Shown piece after piece: positions 46,221 through 55,114 of a DNA stretch of 64,000 bases; position 1 is the stretch's first letter, and every line of letters begins with the position of its first letter. The translations under genes were made by a program, and so were the position numbers. Below the pieces are notes generated by a model. It had not been told where the DNA came from, made no database searches, and worked only from the letters and a program-made list of their open reading frames with translations. Source of the DNA: Aristolochia californica (taxonomy: Eukaryota > Streptophyta > Magnoliopsida > Piperales > Aristolochiaceae); assembly GCA_029961685.1 (NCBI GenBank), contig JARWKL010000004.1, positions 19,404,348-19,468,347 of the forward strand, read 5' to 3'.

Positions 46221-48125
46221 AACATATTGACAAAGGAATATGCTACCAATACTTCAAAAATATTAATTTAACCGAAGAAAAAGAACTGAGTCGCATCGAG
46301 TTAAATAGTAGACCAATATATCCAAGTGTTTGAAGAAATATTTATAAAAGTTGGGATTAAAACATGTATACCGAGACAAAAAAATATGTGGGCCAAGTCG
46401 ATTTGACCCGGACTGGATTGACTTGAGTTAACTCAGCAGAACATAGGCTGAGCTCGGGTCGACAGTGTCTCTAGGTTGACTCGGCCCCATCTGGGTTGTA
46501 GTCAGGTGCTTGACTCGGTGCTCGATTAAATCAAGTTGCCTAGCATAGGAAAGTTGATATTCAGCTGTCTTCGTCTTCCTCCCACGGCTCCAAATAGAGG
46601 AATTTGCAGGGGAAAAACTCGGCAGAACGAAATCTTGATAGATGTCTTCTCTAACAACGGAAATGGGACTATGATTCATGGCAGAGATACTCAACATATC
46701 AATCCGAGGAGCTAGATACTTCCAAACAAAATAATAAGAGAGGATAGCCGGCGATGAACCAGCGAGAGCGAAGGAGAAGATATCTTCTAGCAATAGTATC
46801 CCAGAGAGGTAGCAGCGAGCGAAGGATCGTACGCAAAAAATCATGATAACGATGACATGATTGGCTGATTGCTGGAGTAGTTATTCATGGAAAAGATAAT
46901 GGACCAGCGAGATAGCATAAAATCCCATCAAAATAGTAAGCCAACTGCAAATAATCTACACCAAAAACAGCTGGAGATGTCCAACAAAACAACAAAAAAT
47001 CCTCTCCTAAAAGAAATACTCTCTAATTTGCGTCCAGAAATATTCTTGAAATATGGCAAATGTTGATTTCTGAAAAAGGATGGAAATTGTATAGAAATCA
47101 TTCCCTCCCATTTCTACAGCGGAGCAACAACAAGAGATAAGCCAAAGAGATCACCTAGTCTCTAAAAACAGCAACAAAGCTCGATGGAGATTTGACAGAA
47201 GTAACTTCCGATAAATTATACCAGATGATCAGTAATGTTCTAGAATTATAGCCTTCCATCCTTGTCTCTTGGCAGAGTGAGGATAGATAGAGTTATCTTC
47301 CAGATTAATAGCAACACAAAACCTTCCAAGCTAGAGATTGCCAAGTTGCCAAGTCTTTGTAATTGGCAAAACCAGTAACAAGTAACAGAGTAATCAATGA
47401 GGTCCAGTAGACTGATCAGTAGATAGCAGAATCACCGGGCTGAGATTACCGTTCAGTTGGGTTATGAAGCAGTGGAAATTATGACATCAAGACAATCTAT
47501 GCCTACTTGGGAGGGTTTCCAATCAGTGAGACACTACTGGAATGGAAAAATAATAACAATGATTGCAAGATGACACCAGCTCGAGCAAAAACTTTCAGGG
47601 ATAAGGGAGATGCCAATTGTAGAATAAATTCAACTTCCAGTATTGGATGTATAGCCGATTTCTAACTCTGTAATCCAAGTAGGAACGACACGACATTTCA
47701 AGATGAACAAGGTCTAGAAGCTTCTAAATTGCTTGTGATCATAGATCAAAAAAGGATCACATTAACTGTGTAGGTTGACCTAGTCAACTCACAGAACTAG
47801 CTCTGATACCATGTTGAATTTATGGAAAAGAGAAATACTTAATTGACTTGTTTTAATTAGAGTACATGAACCCCTATTTATAATAGAGGAAACTGGTAGA
47901 GTCCAATTACAATTAAACTACCTTTGTCCCAATTACGGCCAAACTCTAACACTTAAAGGTAAGTCATAACATAATTAAATAACTCAATATAAATAGAAGA
48001 CTAACATAACTAAAACACCTTTAAATTGAAACTCTTCTATGAGACCTCCTTCCATAATAATTTTGGTTTTGTAAGACTTCTTATTGTGAGAGTCATGTAA
48101 GAGGCTTCCATATCTTCTCTTCAAA
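46221..48125 (-). mobile_element. Family X-related element, right piece with 5' LTR
   Basis: Continuation of 39147-39824 beyond the copia insertion. The minus-strand primer site is 47800-47811 (TGGTATCAGAGC) and the LTR starts TGTTGAATTTATGG at 47812. The interior to 46221 is homologous, inverted, to 62340-62700. Frames in it (for example 46428-46844) show no Gag or Pol signature. The LTR runs into satellite near 48125 without a clean TTCAACA end. Confidence 0.8.
47812..48125 (-). repeat. Family X-related 5' LTR
   Basis: Matches the LTRs at 30116 and 31521 for the first ~200 bp, including TATTTATAATAGAGGAA. The outer end is truncated or diverged. Confidence 0.8.
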
Positions 48126-48617
48126 AAATAATTTTCCAAAGTCTCCTAACTAAAGGCACTAATAGGACCTTAGAGTTGAAAGTAATTGTCTTGCAAAAAA
48201 ATTTCTTGGTAAAAACTTTTCTCCTTGAAAAGTGTTTCCAGAAAACATGAGGCACTAATAGACGCTAGAGATATAATTTTACTAGAAATACATTTCCAAA
48301 GTTTCCTAAAAAGGCACTAATAAGGCCATAATGATGTAAAAACTTAGTTGTTTCAGAAAAAAACTTACCTTGCACTAAAATTTTCCAAGTAAGAAATTTC
48401 ATCAAGAAAAGTGATTCTTGGAAACATGAGGCACTAATGGTCCCTGGACATGTTTTTTTACTAGAAATATTTTTCCAAAGTTTTTTGAAAAAAGGCATTA
48501 ACAAGGCCTTATAGTAGTCAAATGTAATTTTTTTTCTTAAAAAATTGAAATACCACAAAATTTTCTATGTAAGAATTTTCAGCTTGAAAATTGTTCCACA
48601 GAAATATGAGACACTAA
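48126..48617. repeat. Satellite B array, block 4
   Basis: Nearly three units, with GAGGCACTAATGGTCCCTGG at 48429. Ends at a truncated LTR. Confidence 0.9.
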
Positions 48618-48782
48618 CAGTCGGTCCATAAGACCAAGGAAGACCCACACATCCAAGAGATGTGGAAGATGGGCTCATGGCCCATAGCTCAAGTCCATAA
48701 ATTCTTCTTCCTCCTGTTTTCTCTCTATGAGTCCCTTTCTCTTTTTCTCCATGAGCTAAATCCATGAAGTCCTGAAAATCAA
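48618..48782 (+). repeat. Element Y 5' LTR, 5'-truncated
   Basis: Matches the last ~165 bp of the LTR at 63384-63618 (GACCCACACATCCAAGAGAT). The first part is missing at the satellite junction. Confidence 0.8.
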
Positions 48783-48812
48783 TATGGTATCAGAGCATTG
48801 ATTTTCAGGACT
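48768..48812. repeat. 15-bp perfect inverted repeat enclosing the primer site
   Basis: AGTCCTGAAAATCAA (48768-48782) and TTGATTTTCAGGACT (48798-48812) are exact reverse complements. The 15-base loop contains TGGTATCAGAGC (48785-48796), the tRNA-Met primer site. Confidence 0.92.
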
Positions 48813-49419
48813 GTGAAGAATAATTTTGAAAAAGCCCTACTCGGAGGAGTTAGAGCAAATTTAGGATTAGGCCCAGTATCCTTTACAACATGGCCCAATC
48901 TACAAATAGATTTAGAAGACAAGCACATCCAAGATACCTTGTCCCTAAAAATCTATACAGACAACTGGTCGAAAAATGGAATTCAACCAGGAACAAGAGT
49001 TATGCGCATACTTGTATGCATAATAGCTCGAGGAATCAACACTGGAAAGGTTCCAGTTAAAGATTCAAAGAAACTCACAGAATTAGCCAAAAACATTGGT
49101 TATTCTAAAAACTTGACCATAGAAGAACTCGACCCAAGAGAGTTAACATGGCCAACATAATGGGTAGTTCAACCTTTGGCACCCAGACACCTTCCTCTCT
49201 CGAAAAACCATAAAGGAGATAGAAGGAAAACTATTGATCGCAAACACTAGACCCAGCTTTTCCATCGAACAGGACATGCCCTCTACCTTAATAAGTAGAA
49301 CCTCAAATAATTCCCGTTTCGAAGGAATAGGAAATCCAAGGCCCAATGCTTATGTTCCTCTTCACATAGATGATGGTACATATTCCATACAAAGCCTTAG
49401 GTCCACCTACAGGAAATAG
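48801..49419 (+). pseudogene. Caulimovirid movement protein (truncated, frameshifted)
   Basis: The frame to 49160 holds the core of the 30K-superfamily movement protein: GPVSFTTWPN, then a LSLKIYTDNW strand and PGTRVMRILV. This agrees with the GPVYF..YPN and L.L.I.T..... pattern of badna- and caulimovirus movement proteins, which open plasmodesmata. The N-terminus is missing at the junction with element Y. After the stop at 49158-49160 a likely C-terminal part continues in another frame to 49419. Only this segment carries the domain. Non-functional. Confidence 0.75.
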
Positions 49420-49789
49420 TGACATTGTCACCAATTCCATTCAAACCTTAGAGTCTTATGGTAAGACCCTTAATAGGTTAGAAAAAATTGTTGAAAACCT
49501 CCAACAGAAAATAGATTTCCTCTATGATGAACATAAACATAGAGAAATAATAAAGTGTCAAAACATCCTAGAAAATATTCTAGAAAAGATTGACCATGGA
49601 AATAGTCCTGTTTTCTTCAAAGAGTTAACAGAACTTAAACAAAGTTTAGATAATCTAAACAAAGATAAAATGCAAGAAATTTTGACAAAAGTCTTAGCAT
49701 TAAAAGAACATCAAGGTTCAAAAGAACGTCTAGGTTCTCCAAGTCCATCACGGTATAAAACACCTTTTACACCGTGGACACCAGAATGA
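49370..49789 (+). CDS. Coiled-coil protein, virion-associated-protein-like
   Basis: 139 codons. Residues ~20-110 are heptad-like and charged (ETLNRLEKIV-type, LKQSLDNLNK). The C-terminus is Ser/Pro/basic (SPSPSRYKTPF). Caulimovirus virion-associated proteins have the same size and plan: an N-terminal coiled coil and a short basic, Pro-rich tail that binds capsid and DNA. The position between movement and coat proteins also fits. Assignment is by architecture, not sequence identity. The start is uncertain because the frame overlaps the movement-protein tail. Confidence 0.5.
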   Translation: MMVHIPYKALGPPTGNSDIVTNSIQTLESYGKTLNRLEKIVENLQQKIDFLYDEHKHREIIKCQNILENILEKIDHGNSPVFFKELTELKQSLDNLNKDKMQEILTKVLALKEHQGSKERLGSPSPSRYKTPFTPWTPE

Positions 49790-49999
49790 TCTATAAAAGG
49801 AAACTTTTATATCGTTTAAAATTAAAAAGAGAAAGCCTTGACTCGCTTTACTCCAAAGAAATAATCTTCAGCCAGAAGATAATACAATCCCAGCAATGGT
49901 ATGGTATTACTATTTTTGGGAAAGATATTCTGATCGCATCTACAACCTTAGATGCAAGATCAAGAAAATCAAAAGAAAGCTAGACCTTTTAGCTTTGTA
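49790..49999 (+). pseudogene. C-terminal remnant of the viroplasmin-domain frame
   Basis: One frame ends with a segment homologous to the C-terminus of the minus-strand protein at 59325-59870 (FWERYSDRIY; RCKIKKIKRK). The viroplasmin domain itself is deleted here. The TAA at 49997-49999 is followed by ATG at 50002. Confidence 0.65.
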
Positions 50000-50001
50000 A
50001 A

Positions 50002-50217
50002 ATGATCAGTAGAACAAGACTACTAGATCAACTTCGTCTGGTACAGTCAATGCAAGCCCAAAATTGGCAAGCCAGAGAAACTCTCACACCAGTAAATGAC
50101 ACCGATATAGCCTATCAGGCATATCTGAATGAATGGTGGAGATTAACCCGTAGAGAAATTCTACTACGGTATCTGATTAAAAAGTTTCAACGGAAGCTTC
50201 AAGAATTAGCTCTATGA
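50002..50217 (+). CDS. Small charged frame overlapping the coat-protein start
   Basis: 71 codons, rich in Arg, Leu and Gln, probably helical (RREILLRYLIKKFQRKL). Its stop overlaps the next start as ATGA at 50214-50217, a reinitiation arrangement known from badnaviruses. The inverted segment 3 lacks this frame at the equivalent place. Function unknown. Confidence 0.5.
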   Translation: MISRTRLLDQLRLVQSMQAQNWQARETLTPVNDTDIAYQAYLNEWWRLTRREILLRYLIKKFQRKLQELAL

Positions 50218-51964
50218 CAGAGTTTTTCTACTTAATGGATATGGAAACTCCATTACCATTAGGCCTTCCTGACATCACCGGATGGCTTAAAAACCTAGTG
50301 TACTTTGCAACACCTTGCATAGCACCTAGAAGAAAGGATCCAGCACCACCTGCTTTTAGGATCGCTTCAAAAGCATCATCCTCCACCGATGATGAAGTTT
50401 ACGCAGAATATAATACCTTCGGTCGTCAACCGATTTATTATGTTCAAGAAGAAAAACCTTCTTCTAGTAAACAACAAGAGCAACACGACAGTGAACCAGA
50501 AGCCTAGGAATCTGATGAAGTTGCAGAAGAAAATACCAAGAAAATAGACTACTCCGCTAAAGACAAAAAGGCAGATGATCTTGGTAAAAGGTTTCGAATG
50601 CTTCGTGGTAGCGACCATTTTGAAGCAGAAACATCAAGGGTAAGAGACACCCACATGGAAGATAGCTTTCAAGATAACTTCCGAAACCGTACTGCGGTTC
50701 ATCCGGAAGAACGAGAAAGTTTCTCCCACTCCAAAATATCCCTGGGAGGACAAAGGTATTCGACAAAATACACAAATGTCGATCCTTCAATGCTACTAAG
50801 GGACACCAAACCATAGATAGCATAAACCCTTTTGGATTTTACCTCAACTTGGATTGCCCCAAGGATGGAGAAAAAGTCCTTAAAGATTGGGAAAGAAGCA
50901 TGAGCAATGCTGCAAATATGCATGAATCTTGGAACCAAGAATCAGCATTTAATTTCTTTACCCATGCTTTACAAGGTAATGTAGCTCTTTGGTGGGACAA
51001 CCTTCCCGAAGACCAAAAATGAGCTAATACCTCAATATCGATAGCCAACATCTTGAAAGGATTAGTGGCTAAGATATCAAAGGAATTTCTAGGAATACAT
51101 CCAACCCTAGAAGCCTACAATGAGAGTACTAAACAAAGAAAACGTTTAGAAACTCTTCAGAAATTAAACAAGTTACAAATCTGTAACATTTATTTTTAAG
51201 AGAAGTATTACTGCGAGTTTGCAAGTTACTTCTATAAACTGCAAAAAGAAGATCAGAAACCTTATCTGTCTATCTTTTATGCAAAATTTCCAGAACTATT
51301 TGCACATGTAGCAGAAAAAGACTACATTACAAAGTATTGGCAAAACAATCCAGAACTTGGTACTTTAACCATGGATATTTTCCTAAACATTGATACTTTA
51401 GGAAGAAGACATAGATTTGTACAAGATATGTTGGCAAATCTTTGTGAAGCCCAAAAACTACAAAAAAAAAGTAGTAAGACAAATAAACAAACATTATGTT
51501 GTTCAAACCAGAACAAAAATGTAAGAGCTTATGGTTGTAAAACCACCTCTCATAAGCAACGAAAATATCCTAAGAAATTTCAACAGAAAAAATTTAGGAT
51601 ACAAAAAAGTTCTACAACAAGGTATACTCCTAAAAAGAGATACTTTCAGAAACGAACAAATTTTGGCCCTACCAGATCCAGTAAAGGGTCAAATGCATAC
51701 TGTCCAAAGGGGAAAACCCCATGCAAATGCAAATGCTGGATATGCCAGAAAGAAGGACATTTCGCCAAAGATTGTCCAAATGATAAACACCAACGGCAGT
51801 ACAGTACATACATGTTCCTTGCCGAAGAAAATGGATTGGAACTCATCCATTACGATGACATCCAGTCAGAAGATGTAGTATATGAACTTCATCTCGAAAC
51901 TGAGTCTTCCTCCTCGGAAAACTCAGAAAATATGAGTGACTCTTCAGGCACAACTTTTGCCTAA
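50214..51964 (+). pseudogene. Caulimovirid coat protein, copy 1 (broken)
   Basis: Acidic N-terminal part, central capsid region (ALWWDNLPEDQK near 50985; DTLGRRHRFVQDML near 51391), a Lys/Arg-rich tract (51550-51660), and a CCHC zinc knuckle CWICQKEGHFAKDC near 51734-51775. An acidic Ser-rich tail follows. This layout is that of Caulimoviridae capsid proteins, which bind nucleic acid through the basic tract and knuckle. Breaks: TAG at 50505-50507, a one-base deletion near 50790, TGA near 51019 and TAA near 51197. Non-functional. Confidence 0.85.
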
Positions 51965-52136
51965 ATATTCGGTTATGCTTTTGCCTTCCCGTTATACAAA
52001 TGGCAGCAAGTGTGGTGATTTGCCACTATTGTCATAAAATACTTTCTCTACTCCTGCATCATGCATTATAGAGAATTTTACAATTAACCTGATACTCTTA
52101 CCACTCGAGAATTTTCTTGTGTTACAGACAGGTAAA
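51965..52136 (+). promoter_or_regulatory. Spacer with a strong 3' splice site before the next frame
   Basis: Non-coding. It ends with a pyrimidine-rich tract and TTGTGTTACAG, giving AG at 52126-52127, ten bases before the ATG at 52137. Segment 2 keeps this (AG at 56870-56871). An acceptor just before a downstream frame suggests expression from a spliced transcript, as in rice tungro bacilliform virus ORF4. Inference. Confidence 0.4.
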
Positions 52137-53611
52137 ATGGATCCCCTCAGCAGCACCCTAACGTACCTAGCAGCAGCAATTGCCACACTCACGGTATTGC
52201 TCTCAACCCTACAGTCACTATTCGACAGTCTTTTAGTTCTTTCAGAACGAGGAGACATACAAGAGAATTGTGCCCGTTACGGTTAAGTGGAGAAGTCTTA
52301 CAACTCAAGGTTAAAGAATTATTCGAAGAGTTAAAAGAACTCACTCAACGACATGAAAAGCCAAGCTCCTCCGGGACTTCTACCGAATCTCCATCGCGAG
52401 AAAAGGAAGCCACAAGGTCAGCTAATCAGCAGACGGATGACTTTAGTGTTTTGATAAACACAGGTCCACCCGGGATTTCTACCGGTCATGCCAGGCATGA
52501 GAAGGAAATCACAACCCAATCTTCTCTGAAGATAGGGGAATCAAGGATTTCTATCTGCCAGTCAAGAGCTGGAAAGGAAACCTTAACGATTTCTTTGAAA
52601 TCGGAACCAGGTACTTCTACCTGTCAGTCTAAGACTGAAAAGGAAGTCTTAACGGATCCATCCCTGATTGAAACGGACTTGTCTAGGAATGAGAAATCAT
52701 TCAAGACAAAATTGGTTACCCCGTCTGAGTTTACAAGGTTGAAAAGCCAAAATAAACCAGAGAAAACTAGTTTTAATGAGTTTGAGTTTTTAAAGAAATT
52801 TAAACCTTTAAAACTTTCAGACATTATGTCTGAGGAACCCTCGCTACGCCCTCAAAAGGTGGACAACGTTCGTTCAAAGATCGAATCCGATCATACTGTT
52901 CAATTCCAGAGATGGAATGAACAAATTGGACAAGGGATGAACACTCCCTTCTTCACCACTGAGCCCAGCAACAGTTGGAATCAAGTGAAGCTGAGTCATG
53001 AAATAGACTCAAAATATGCATCCATGCTTTATGCATATGGATTCATAAAACAAATGGTATTGCCCTCCACTGACTTATCAGTATTGGAGAAACTGCCAAA
53101 GGAAATTATGGAGGCTTGCAAAAGTTTCATCTCCATAACAAAGAGTAAAGGAATTCGACTTCATTTCGTTTCCTGTATTGCTGAAATTGTTACTGACACA
53201 AAGATGTTTCCAAGCATTTCTGTCGTGACTATTGAAGGCATCAAAGAAGGTGACGCAAATATGGAATATGATCCCAGACATGTTCCAAAAGCCAAGCCTT
53301 GCCCAGAAGCAGTCTGGCCAACCAGACGTATCCACGGGCTCAAGAAGCTGATACAGCTCATACAATAGGTGATTCAGAAAAAGAGAAGCTTCGTCTACAA
53401 GACCTCCGTCCCACTGACGATCATCTCAAAAAGCTATAAAGAGACCCCGGCAACCGTCCAGACCAGTCTCGAAGCTATGCTGAAGAAAATCCTTGGAGGA
53501 AATATCCCCTTCAGCAAAACAACAAAGGAAAGCTTCTGCCAGATGGCCCAGAAGACTTTTCCGAAGGAGCACACATGTAAACTGTGCACAGAAAGGCAGC
53601 TGTCCGAATGA
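52137..53611 (+). pseudogene. Large unrecognised viral frame, copy 1
   Basis: Starts ATGGATCCCC. The first ~40 residues are hydrophobic (AAAIATLTVLLSTL), then a charged helix. The middle is Ser/Thr-rich with repeats of the type GISTGHARHEKE/ISTCQSRAGKE. The conserved C-terminal half is well ordered (RWNEQIGQGMNTPFFTTEPS; YASMLYAYGFIK) and ends with CKLCTE. Breaks: a one-base deletion near 52283 and TAG at 53366-53368. The frame lies between coat protein and promoter, where caulimoviruses have the transactivator, but no viroplasmin domain or RT motif is seen. I do not recognise it. Confidence 0.6.
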
Positions 53612-53793
53612 ACAGTCAGCAGCCACATCAACCGACTAGTCAGCAGCCAAGTCAGCAGACTAGGCCCACGACGAAAACAAAGTCAGCAAAGGCGGCTCAA
53701 AAGTCCGCAATGACGGCTACAAAAGTCATCAATGACGGCTACACCAAGTCAACAAAGATGGCGAAAAAAGATTCCTGCACGTCATCATCATGA
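53584..53793 (+). CDS. Small Gln/Pro/Ser-rich frame over the promoter
   Basis: Encodes tandem QPTSQQPSQQ-type residues from repeated GTCAGCAGCCA words, then a Lys-rich tail. The same frame exists in segment 2 (58350-58535). It overlaps the TGACG-containing upstream promoter, so it may only reflect DNA repeats. Confidence 0.3.
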   Translation: MHRKAAVRMNSQQPHQPTSQQPSQQTRPTTKTKSAKAAQKSAMTATKVINDGYTKSTKMAKKDSCTSSS

Positions 53794-53985
53794 TGTCACA
53801 AGCAGAAAAGACATTTCTACCCGTGCTTTCGGCGCCGAAAGGTAATAATGCAAGGGCAAAAAAGACATGCCAAAAAGACAAAAGTTACACTTTGTCTTTA
53901 AACACACACCTTTCAATCAAGGGTAAAGGTGGAAGAGCTAAAAAATATTCAGCTATAAATACGATGCTCCTCCAGAGGTTGAGAT
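53700..53985 (+). promoter_or_regulatory. Viral transcript promoter, copy 1
   Basis: TATAAAT at 53954-53960. Upstream TGACG words lie at 53711-53715 and 53733-53737, with an inverted one at 53780-53784, like the as-1 element of caulimovirus promoters. Transcription should start near 53985. Conserved in segment 2. Confidence 0.65.
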
Positions 53986-54180
53986 CATCGAAACTTGGAG
54001 CAACTCAACAATAGACGAGCATTAGTTCCGAAGAAGAAAGCGATTTCCGGTGATCTTTCTCCGGCAAGTTCCTCAAGCACGGTATGTGCTTAACAGCCGT
54101 AATGGCTGAGTAGAAAAGAGGGAACCGACCGGTGCCACGGTCGGTAACTTCGGGAGTTATGTAGATAAGTAGTTTTTCTT
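53986..54180 (+). promoter_or_regulatory. Viral leader with hairpin and possible splice donor
   Basis: Contains CACG/GTATGT at 54080-54085, a good 5' splice site, and short start-stop frames. The stem ACCGACCG (54124-54131) / CGGTCGGT (54138-54145) has a 6-base loop. Confidence 0.5.
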
Positions 54181-54239
54181 TTCCTTTTTTAAGGGTATGT
54201 ATTTTATGTTTTGTGTTTTTTGAACAATGTTTTTTATAT

Positions 54240-54480
54240 TATTCGGATGTTTGTAATATTGTGATTCATACAGTAATTGTTATTATTGTTCATGTTCCGC
54301 ATTTATAAATATGATCTCCACAGTAGTTGTTATCACTGTTCATGTTCCGCATCTATGTATTGATCTCCATAGTGTTTGTTTTTACTGTTCCATAGTTACT
54401 GTTCAAAAGTACTGTTCATTTTTACTATTCATGATTACTATTCATGATTACTATTCATGTTTACTGTTCACTCGTCAAGA
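54240..54480 (+). repeat. TACTGTTCATG repeat region, copy 1
   Basis: Many copies of (T)ACTGTTCATG / ACTATTCATG and a doubled ~60-bp unit containing TGTTCATGTTCCGCAT and ATGATCTCCA. Also in segments 2 and 3. Confidence 0.85.
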
Positions 54481-55104
54481 AGAAATAGTATCGAAATAGT
54501 ACCAAATAGGACAGACGCTAGAGACTTGGAATTATTCGGCTACGCTCCGAGGTAGAAAATGAAACGGAGCTGTGCTCTACCCTGCTGAAGCAGCCATGGA
54601 GCCGCAACGGTTAATAGGAACGGCTCGGGGCCCTCTGAAGACCGTGAGGACCGCATCGACGGAATTGCCCACGTGGTGGTAAGCTGGCAGGAATAGGGTC
54701 AAACCCCGAAGAAGTTATAGGTAGCAGCAGAAGTCATGTTGGGCCGACTAGATAGCTATGAAATAGACACAAACGAGTACATAACGGTGACATGTGGTAA
54801 GAAGCAAGAAAGTAACCTAATGGTAAACTGATAGGACGGACGAAGTGTGACTATAGGAATAGTATTGTGTGAGTCATTATTGTTTGCCGCTGCCCGTAGA
54901 TGTTATCCACTGCCTGTACTCACGAGACTGGCAGGTAGCACTTCCTAGGATTCTTGTTCCGCTGCCCTGTTTCCCTAGGTTGTCCTCCGCTGTGTGTACA
55001 AGTCTATTAGAGACTTTGTGTCGATATCATAGCAATAGTGCTTTGATATCAGTATTCCGCTGTCAGAGTCTGCTAGAGACTCGTGTCGTCTTATCCTCTA
55101 AAAA
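54481..55104 (+). other. Conserved viral non-coding region before the primer site, copy 1
   Basis: About 620 bp without a supported frame, nearly identical (inverted) to 60332-60960. It contains GC-rich segments and repeated CCGCTG words at 54888-55067. It leads to CGGTATCAGAAGC (55105-55117), a decayed form of the primer site kept at 60319-60331. Confidence 0.7.
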
Positions 55105-55114
55105 CGGTATCAGA

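Larger units (their letters stand above)
48813..55114 (+). mobile_element. Endogenous caulimovirid, segment 1
   Basis: In order: movement-protein domain, coiled-coil frame, tail of the viroplasmin frame, small frame, coat protein, unrecognised ORF, promoter, leader, repeat-rich non-coding region and a decayed primer site at 55105-55117. No retroviral LTR, protease, RT or RNase H is present. Movement protein, coat protein and viroplasmin domain together identify Caulimoviridae. All main genes are broken. Confidence 0.82.

Noticed and set aside
46013..46333. Overlapping frames with Ser-Leu repeats
   Set aside because: Produced by the (CT)n microsatellite inside the copia LTR.
46428..46844. 138-codon minus-strand frame in the family X-related interior
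   Set aside because: No Gag or Pol signature, and it is not kept in the related copies.
50376..50618. Minus-strand frames over the coat-protein gene (also at 55119-55361 and 53078-53365)
   Set aside because: Antisense shadows of the viral genes, repeated only because the genes are repeated.
52137..53611. The unknown viral frame as a diverged reverse transcriptase or protease
   Set aside because: No DSG/DTG, no YxDD-like box and no RNase H motif in any frame; length and composition also differ.
54240..54480. Short spaced repeats resembling a CRISPR array
   Set aside because: Repeats are irregular, without constant-length spacers, and the DNA is a plant nuclear genome.
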